A model generated the notes under the pieces. The model saw only the letters and a list, made by a program, of their open reading frames with translations, was not told the DNA's origin and did no database searches. Shown here one piece after another: positions 58,841 through 64,000 of a stretch of DNA of 64,000 nucleotides; within the stretch, counting starts at the first letter, position 1, and each line of letters starts with the position of its first letter. The DNA is from Rhodobacterales bacterium HTCC2255 (GTDB lineage: Bacteria > Pseudomonadota > Alphaproteobacteria > Rhodobacterales > Rhodobacteraceae), in contig DS022282.1 of the NCBI GenBank assembly GCA_000153745.1, positions 2,102,783 through 2,166,782 on the forward strand. The letters are read 5' to 3'. The translations under genes and the position numbers were made by a program.

Positions 58841-59055
58841 AGTACTTCAAACACAATATTATTAAATGCTTAAATCAATTTTGGTATAAGCATTTGTTTT
58901 TTACGCAAACGGCAAATAAATAAAATAATATAAATAATTATGTTTATCCTTGCCAGAATCATACAAATCTCGTATTTATCAAATCCCGTGAGTACAGTGT
59001 TTTTTACATCTGTAATTCATTATAAAATAGTAATAATCACGGGAGATTCAACACC

Positions 59056-60705
59056 ATGGCACGCTATATATTTATTACAGGCGGTGTAGTTTCCTCATTA
59101 GGTAAAGGCCTAGCATCAGCAGCTCTTGGAGCATTATTACAAGCCAGAGGGTATTCAGTTCGCCTAAGAAAACTAGATCCTTATTTGAATGTTGATCCGG
59201 GAACAATGTCGCCGTTTGAGCATGGTGAAGTCTTTGTAACCGATGATGGCGCTGAAACTGATCTTGATTTAGGGCATTATGAGCGATTTACTGGCGTTGC
59301 AGCACGCCAAACTGACTCAATTTCATCAGGGCGTGTTTACACAACAGTCTTGGAAAAAGAGCGTAGAGGTGATTATCTTGGTAAAACTATTCAGGTTATT
59401 CCTCACGTAACAAATGAAATAAAAGACTTCATTGAAATAGGTGATGACGAAGTTGATTTTATGTTATGCGAAATTGGTGGAACAGTTGGAGATATTGAAG
59501 GTCTGCCTTTTTTCGAATCCATAAGGCAGTTCTCTCAGGACAAGCCGAGAGGCCAATGCATTTTCATGCATTTGACTTTGTTGCCATACCTTGGTGCATC
59601 AGGTGAACTAAAAACTAAACCTACACAGCATTCAGTTAAAGAATTACGATCGATCGGCATAACTCCAGATATTTTAGTTTGTCGTTCAGATAAAGAAATT
59701 CCAGAAAAAGAAAAAGCAAAATTAGCATTGTTTTGCAACGTTAGACCTGACGCAGTCATACCCGCCTATGATTTAAAAACAATTTATGATGCTCCATTGG
59801 CTTACCATAATGCAGGAATGGATAGAGCTGTATTAGAAGCATTTGGAATATTAAAAGATTCTCCAGAACCAGAACTTTCTGTATGGGAAGACGTTTCTGA
59901 CCGAATGCACAAACCAGATGGAGAAGTAAAAGTAGCCGTAGTGGGAAAATACACTCAACTTGAAGATGCATATAAGTCAATCTCAGAAGCATTAACTCAT
60001 GGCGGTATGTTTAATAGAGTAAAAGTTAAACTTGAATGGATCGATGCTGAAATATTTGAAAAGGCTGATAATGTGACATCTACACTATCAGGTTTTCACG
60101 CAGTATTGGTACCAGGTGGTTTTGGTGAAAGAGGTACAGAGGGTAAAATCAAAGCAGCAAAATATGCCCGAGAAAATAAAATACCGTATCTAGGTATATG
60201 TCTTGGTATGCAGATGGCTGTTATTGAAGCTGCCCGAAATTTGGCCAATATAGGAACTGCAGGATCAGAGGAGTTTGATCATGAAGCTGGTCAAAAACGC
60301 TTTGAGCCAGTGGTTTATCACTTAAAAGAATGGGTTGAAGGTAATAGAACAATTGAACGCGCAGTGAATGATGATAAAGGAGGCACAATGCGTTTAGGCG
60401 CATATAATGCTACACTTATGGAAGAATCTAAAGTTGCAAAAATATATGGTAAAACAGCCATATCAGAGCGCCATAGGCATCGTTATGAAGTTGACGTAAA
60501 ATATAAAAAACAACTAGAAGAATGTGGTTTGGTTTTTTCTGGCATGTCCCCTGACGGCAAACTTCCTGAAATTGTTGAGATTGTTGACCATCCCTGGTAT
60601 ATTGGAGTTCAATACCATCCTGAACTTAAATCAAAACCGTTTGCTCCACATCCATTATTTCGTGATTTTGTTAAAGCTGCGCTTGAGCAAAGTCGTTTGG
60701 TGTAG
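59056..60705 (+). CDS. pyrG: CTP synthase
   Basis: 549 residues. Converts UTP to CTP with glutamine. The synthetase half starts [20 protein letters not shown] and contains [20 protein letters not shown], and [10 protein letters not shown]. The class I GATase half has [16 protein letters not shown], the nucleophile Cys in [16 protein letters not shown] and His-Glu in [18 protein letters not shown] ribosome site lies 10 nt upstream of the ATG. The TerB-like gene follows after 55 bases. Confidence 0.97.
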   Translation: MARYIFITGGVVSSLGKGLASAALGALLQARGYSVRLRKLDPYLNVDPGTMSPFEHGEVFVTDDGAETDLDLGHYERFTGVAARQTDSISSGRVYTTVLEKERRGDYLGKTIQVIPHVTNEIKDFIEIGDDEVDFMLCEIGGTVGDIEGLPFFESIRQFSQDKPRGQCIFMHLTLLPYLGASGELKTKPTQHSVKELRSIGITPDILVCRSDKEIPEKEKAKLALFCNVRPDAVIPAYDLKTIYDAPLAYHNAGMDRAVLEAFGILKDSPEPELSVWEDVSDRMHKPDGEVKVAVVGKYTQLEDAYKSISEALTHGGMFNRVKVKLEWIDAEIFEKADNVTSTLSGFHAVLVPGGFGERGTEGKIKAAKYARENKIPYLGICLGMQMAVIEAARNLANIGTAGSEEFDHEAGQKRFEPVVYHLKEWVEGNRTIERAVNDDKGGTMRLGAYNATLMEESKVAKIYGKTAISERHRHRYEVDVKYKKQLEECGLVFSGMSPDGKLPEIVEIVDHPWYIGVQYHPELKSKPFAPHPLFRDFVKAALEQSRLV

Positions 60706-60760
60706 TGATTTTATTAATTAATATCACTATATTTGGATAATTTAATTGAAAGTATAATTT

Positions 60761-61207
60761 ATGCTTAAAGATATTCTAAATGCTTTTAAAACATCAGAGC
60801 CTTCAACTTTAAAAACTGAAGATGCTAGAATAGCAATGGCAGCGCTTCTTGTACGTATAGCTCGATCAGATGAAGATTATGATAATGATGAAAAAATATT
60901 AATAAACAAAATGCTTCAGTCCCGATATAATTTAGAAAGTGATCAATCTGAAAGTATAAGAAAAGAAGCAGAGGAGTTAGAAGCTAAAGCTCCTGATACA
61001 GTGCGATTTACACGCCTAATTAAAGACACAATACCTTTTGAAAATCGTAAATCAGTTGTTAAAGATTTATGGTCAGTTGTTTTATCAGATGGCAAGAGAG
61101 ACGCAGAAGAAAATAATTCCATGCGGCTAATTTCTAGTTTGCTTGGTGTTAACGACAGAGACAGTGCGCTAGCTCGTCAAAGTGTTGAAAATAAAAATAC
61201 ATCATGA
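60761..61207 (+). CDS. TerB-like (COG4103-type) protein
   Basis: 148 residues, mostly helical and acidic. The pattern MAALLVRIARSDEDYDNDEK and VVKDLWSVVLSDGKRDAEEN, with paired Asp/Glu residues at the ends of helices, fits the TerB-like fold, which binds divalent metal. Members named for tellurite resistance are widespread in organisms without that phenotype, and the role here is unknown. It is followed after 13 nt by the desaturase gene and may share a transcript with it. Confidence 0.82.
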   Translation: MLKDILNAFKTSEPSTLKTEDARIAMAALLVRIARSDEDYDNDEKILINKMLQSRYNLESDQSESIRKEAEELEAKAPDTVRFTRLIKDTIPFENRKSVVKDLWSVVLSDGKRDAEENNSMRLISSLLGVNDRDSALARQSVENKNTS

Positions 61208-61220
61208 GTAGGCTATATGT

Positions 61221-62162
61221 ATGAATAAATTGCGTCAAACACGTTGGCTAGAATGGCCCACTCTTGCACTCTTTTTTTCCACATATTTACTTTTTGCAAT
61301 AGCAACAATTTATGCTCAATATTTACCGTCATTTGCGATTATTGTAATTCTTGCAATACTTTTAACTATACATTCTTCACTACAGCATGAAACAATTCAC
61401 ATACTTGAACCTCAGTGGCCTGTTTTAAGTATTTTGTTAGCATCACCGGCATTAGGTATGGTAGTTCCATATTCTCGATTTAGAGATTTACATCTAGCGC
61501 ACCACATAAACGAACAATTAACAGATCCCTTTGATGACCCTGAAACAGGCTATTACGAAGCAACATTTTGGATGAGATTTCCAAATTATATTAAAATAAT
61601 TTTACAATTTAATAATACATTATTGGGACGGATATTAATTGGGCCTTTAATTGGTACAATAACTTTCATTCAATCAGATCTGAATTTAATTTTTCAAGGC
61701 AACAAACAAGTCTTTTATGGTTGGTTGCACTTTATTCCTGCATTGATGATAGTGCTTCTTTGGTTGTATTATTTTGGAACTGTGCAAGTTTGGGAATATG
61801 CAATAGCAGCCTATTCTGCATTAAGTATATTAAAAATTCGCACTTTTATCGAACATAGGGCTCATTCAATTACAAATGCTAGATCAGTTATTGTTTGCGA
61901 TAGAGGTTTATTATCAATACTATTTTTGAATAATAACTTTCATGCAGTACACCATTCATATCCCAGTGTACCATGGTACAATTTACCTTCAATGTTTAAG
62001 TTAAACAAAAACAAATTCCTAACAAGCAACGATAATTATTATTACAAAAACTATTTTACTGTCTTTAAAAAATATTTATTAGTAAAAAAAGAAAAATTAG
62101 TACATCCTTATTGGAATCTTCAAAATCGCACTGAACCAATCAGAAAAGAAGCAGGCAATTAA
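61221..62162 (+). CDS. Membrane fatty acid desaturase family protein
   Basis: 313 residues with four to six membrane segments. The three His boxes of membrane di-iron desaturases are visible: HETIH (~56-60), HLAHH (~90-94) and FHAVHHSYP (~240-248). It introduces a double bond or hydroxyl group into an acyl or related chain at the membrane; the substrate is undetermined. The ATG has a TAGG site 10 nt upstream. It is followed without gap by a GATase gene (stop and start adjacent), so the two are co-translated. Confidence 0.88.
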   Translation: MNKLRQTRWLEWPTLALFFSTYLLFAIATIYAQYLPSFAIIVILAILLTIHSSLQHETIHILEPQWPVLSILLASPALGMVVPYSRFRDLHLAHHINEQLTDPFDDPETGYYEATFWMRFPNYIKIILQFNNTLLGRILIGPLIGTITFIQSDLNLIFQGNKQVFYGWLHFIPALMIVLLWLYYFGTVQVWEYAIAAYSALSILKIRTFIEHRAHSITNARSVIVCDRGLLSILFLNNNFHAVHHSYPSVPWYNLPSMFKLNKNKFLTSNDNYYYKNYFTVFKKYLLVKKEKLVHPYWNLQNRTEPIRKEAGN

Positions 62163-62840
62163 ATGAAAATAGGCATATTACAAACCGGTATTGCAGCAGA
62201 CGCTTTAATTACAAAACACGGTGATTACCCTGATAATTTTAAAAACTTTTTACAAAACCGTGGATTTGAGTTTGAAATATATGAAGTAATAAATAATATC
62301 TTTCCTGATGGTATTAACGATTGCGATGGCTGGTTAGTGACAGGCTCAAGACATGGAGCATATGAAAAGCATGATTGGATACCACCTTTAGAAAAGTTTA
62401 TTTGTGATTTATATGAAGCAGACATACCTCTAATTGGTGTTTGTTTTGGTCATCAGATAATTGCTCAAGCATTGGGTGGTATCGTTGAAAAGTTCAAAGG
62501 TGGATGGACAGTAGGCCGCCAAGTATATGAAAGTGATAACGGAAATAAAATTAAATTAAATGCCTATCATCAAGATCAGGTGATATCTGCACCTAAGTGT
62601 GCAACAAAAATTTCTGGCAATGAAAATTGTAAAAATGCTATTATAACTTACGGGCAAAAAGCTTTCACAATGCAACCTCACCCAGAATTTTCAAACACAT
62701 ATATACGCGAATTAATCGATGCTAGAGGCATTGGATTAATCGACGACAAAATCTTAGAGAATGCCCGTAATAACCTAATGGAAGACCTTGATGCAAAAGA
62801 AATAGCTAATCAATTTGAAGCATTTTACAAAAGAGCCTAA
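62163..62840 (+). CDS. Class I glutamine amidotransferase family protein
   Basis: 225 residues. The GATase triad is present: nucleophile Cys in IPLIGVCFGHQIIAQALGG and His-Glu in FTMQPHPEFSNTY. The early WLVTGSRHGAYE oxyanion-side segment supports the family. Stand-alone members include GMP synthase-like domains and enzymes that cleave gamma-glutamyl bonds (for example in polyamine breakdown); which one this is cannot be said. It starts immediately after the desaturase stop. A short AT palindrome separates it from the convergent LysR gene. Confidence 0.88.
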   Translation: MKIGILQTGIAADALITKHGDYPDNFKNFLQNRGFEFEIYEVINNIFPDGINDCDGWLVTGSRHGAYEKHDWIPPLEKFICDLYEADIPLIGVCFGHQIIAQALGGIVEKFKGGWTVGRQVYESDNGNKIKLNAYHQDQVISAPKCATKISGNENCKNAIITYGQKAFTMQPHPEFSNTYIRELIDARGIGLIDDKILENARNNLMEDLDAKEIANQFEAFYKRA

Positions 62841-62864
62841 GAAATCTTTTTATTTAAAATAAAA

Positions 62865-63833
62865 TCAATCTAATAATCGAAAACTTTCTTTCAACCATGG
62901 CATTCTATTAGTTAGCGAAGCTACTACCTGTTCCTGAATAATGGGTCTAAGTATCTTTGCAACTTCTTGAGGCATTCTTACCATAGCATCCTTTCTTGCA
63001 GTTAAAGAAATCGTTCGGGACATTTTTTCAAATGGCAATGGTATTAATTCAACATTCTCTTGAAATCTTTGTGCTCTCAAAAAACCAAGAGGAGTAGTTA
63101 TAGTCCACCCTGTTTTATCTGCAACCATCGATAAAATGGCGTGGTAGTTATTAAACTCAAATTGATTTGGTAATCTTATCCTCTGACGGGTCAAATGACT
63201 CTCAATTTGGCGACCCATTACAGTTCTTGCGGAGTAGTGGATAAATGGTAAATCAAATAATTGTTTTTGGATATTTTGATTGTGATCAATAGTACCTTTT
63301 GCAACAGCAACAACGAATGGTTCTGTAAGAACAGGGTGAACTTCCATCCAATCTGGCGCGCGTTCTAAATCTGCACAAATTACCATATCTAATGTTCTTG
63401 CATGGAGTTCTTCTGACAACGCGTAACTTTGACCACTTTGTAATAGGAATTGGCAATTTTTCATTCTTTTTGCTAAATTCTTCATCAAACTTGGTGTAAC
63501 ATCAGCATCGAAATCATCTATTACACCTAATCGCAACCGAACCATCTGACTATGATCAAATTGGGCTAATTCAGATTTAGCTTGCATAACTTCCGATAAG
63601 ATAGCTCGAGCTCTATGCAAAAATAATTGCCCAGTTGGCTTTAACTTCATTGGCCGAGTTGATCTATCTAGTAACTCACTTCCCAGTGCAGCCTCAAGAT
63701 TTGTTAATTGCTGGGAAATGGTAGAATTACTTGAATTCAACCTTTTTGCAGCAGCAGAGATAGAACCTTCCTCAACTGATGCTACAAATATTTCTATTGC
63801 CCAAAGAGAAAATTTGTTTGCAGTATCGACCAA
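62865..63833 (-). CDS. LysR-family transcriptional regulator
   Basis: 322 residues. The N-terminal winged HTH (ASVEEGSISAAAKRLNSSNS, then TISQQLTNLEAALGSELLDR) is followed by a periplasmic-binding-like effector domain (RLRLGVIDDFDADVTPSLMK, MVICADLERAP). It is divergent from the FAD-dependent oxidoreductase gene starting at 63936, across ~100 bases of AT-rich DNA, which is the likely target by the usual LysR arrangement. The ligand is unknown. Confidence 0.92.
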   Translation of the reverse strand: MVDTANKFSLWAIEIFVASVEEGSISAAAKRLNSSNSTISQQLTNLEAALGSELLDRSTRPMKLKPTGQLFLHRARAILSEVMQAKSELAQFDHSQMVRLRLGVIDDFDADVTPSLMKNLAKRMKNCQFLLQSGQSYALSEELHARTLDMVICADLERAPDWMEVHPVLTEPFVVAVAKGTIDHNQNIQKQLFDLPFIHYSARTVMGRQIESHLTRQRIRLPNQFEFNNYHAILSMVADKTGWTITTPLGFLRAQRFQENVELIPLPFEKMSRTISLTARKDAMVRMPQEVAKILRPIIQEQVVASLTNRMPWLKESFRLLD

Positions 63834-63935
63834 AATAAACTCCTAATTTAATTTACAATATTATTATTAATTTATTAATGTAAATAACATCAAACTTATA
63901 AGTTAATAATGATTTGCTAAGTAGGTTTTATACTA

Positions 63936-64000
63936 ATGATAAAGAATATGAAACAATCAGTTATAGTTATTGGCTCAGGGATTACTGGTGTGAGTTGCGC
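63936..64000 (+). CDS. FAD-dependent oxidoreductase (DadA-like), truncated by the window end
   Basis: Only the first ~21 codons are present. From either the ATG at 63936 or the in-frame ATG at 63948, the frame reads QSVIVIGSGITGVSC, a beta-strand and glycine-rich dinucleotide-binding motif typical of amino acid dehydrogenases and oxidases of the DAO/DadA family. It is divergent from the LysR gene. The rest lies outside the window, so the specific enzyme cannot be named. Confidence 0.6.
   Translation, partial: MIKNMKQSVIVIGSGITGVSC

Overview
The window looks like a chromosomal segment of a low-GC marine alphaproteobacterium, most probably a member of the Rhodobacterales (Roseobacter group, of the AT-rich pelagic kind). 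The basis is gene order rather than any marker. lipB-ctaD, xseA/purD divergent, ftsY-yciB, thiN-DUF2842-purA, secG-pyrG, glyQ-(small secreted protein)-glyS, and rpiA-gor-hflK-hflC-DUF2065-degP are arrangements I associate with that order. Genes are densely packed with many 1-4 nt overlaps, and intergenic DNA is AT-rich. The lineage is an inference; no rRNA gene is present.

Layout. (1) 1-6980 is an accessory surface/secretion block: a DUF1800 protein with a carbohydrate-binding-like module, whose 5' end appears frameshifted; a DUF1501 partner; a lipobox-bearing subtilisin-type protease with an autotransporter-like C-terminus; and a small lipoprotein that seems to start on a non-AUG codon. (2) 7112-13559 is a compact integrative element of about 6.4 kb. 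It is bounded by a perfect 57-bp direct repeat derived from the 3' part of tRNA-Leu(GAG). It carries a tyrosine integrase, a protein with the ordered motifs of a family A polymerase, an XRE regulator, an HNH nuclease, two or three small proteins of unknown role, and several palindromic regulatory-looking repeats. (3) 13590-25092 holds lipB, ctaD, yqeY, carA, a GntR regulator, a HAD nucleotidase, a UbiH-type hydroxylase, a class V aminotransferase, two Lrp regulators, ilvC and an EamA transporter. (4) 25082-41762, nearly all on the minus strand, holds glmM-folP-folB, a SleB-type hydrolase, a PPDK-like protein, glyS/glyQ, a PLP decarboxylase, trkH, folE, metZ (behind a SAM-II-like riboswitch) and yciB. 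(5) 41864-58286 holds ftsY with a 61-copy perfect hexanucleotide repeat, a fused NuoE/NuoF-like diaphorase, xseA, purD, a 2Fe-2S ferredoxin, the degP-hflCK cluster, gor, rpiA, sdaA, thiN and purA. (6) 58478-64000 holds secG, pyrG, a TerB-like protein, a fatty acid desaturase, a GATase, a LysR regulator and the start of a FAD-dependent oxidoreductase.

Functionally most of the window is core metabolism: folate synthesis, nucleotide synthesis, branched-chain amino acids, methionine, glycyl-tRNA, membrane protein targeting and envelope quality control. The unusual content is concentrated in the first 13.6 kb and in the ftsY repeat. The strongest candidate for something little described is the tRNA-Leu element with its polymerase-like protein, which carries no recognisable phage structural or conjugation gene.
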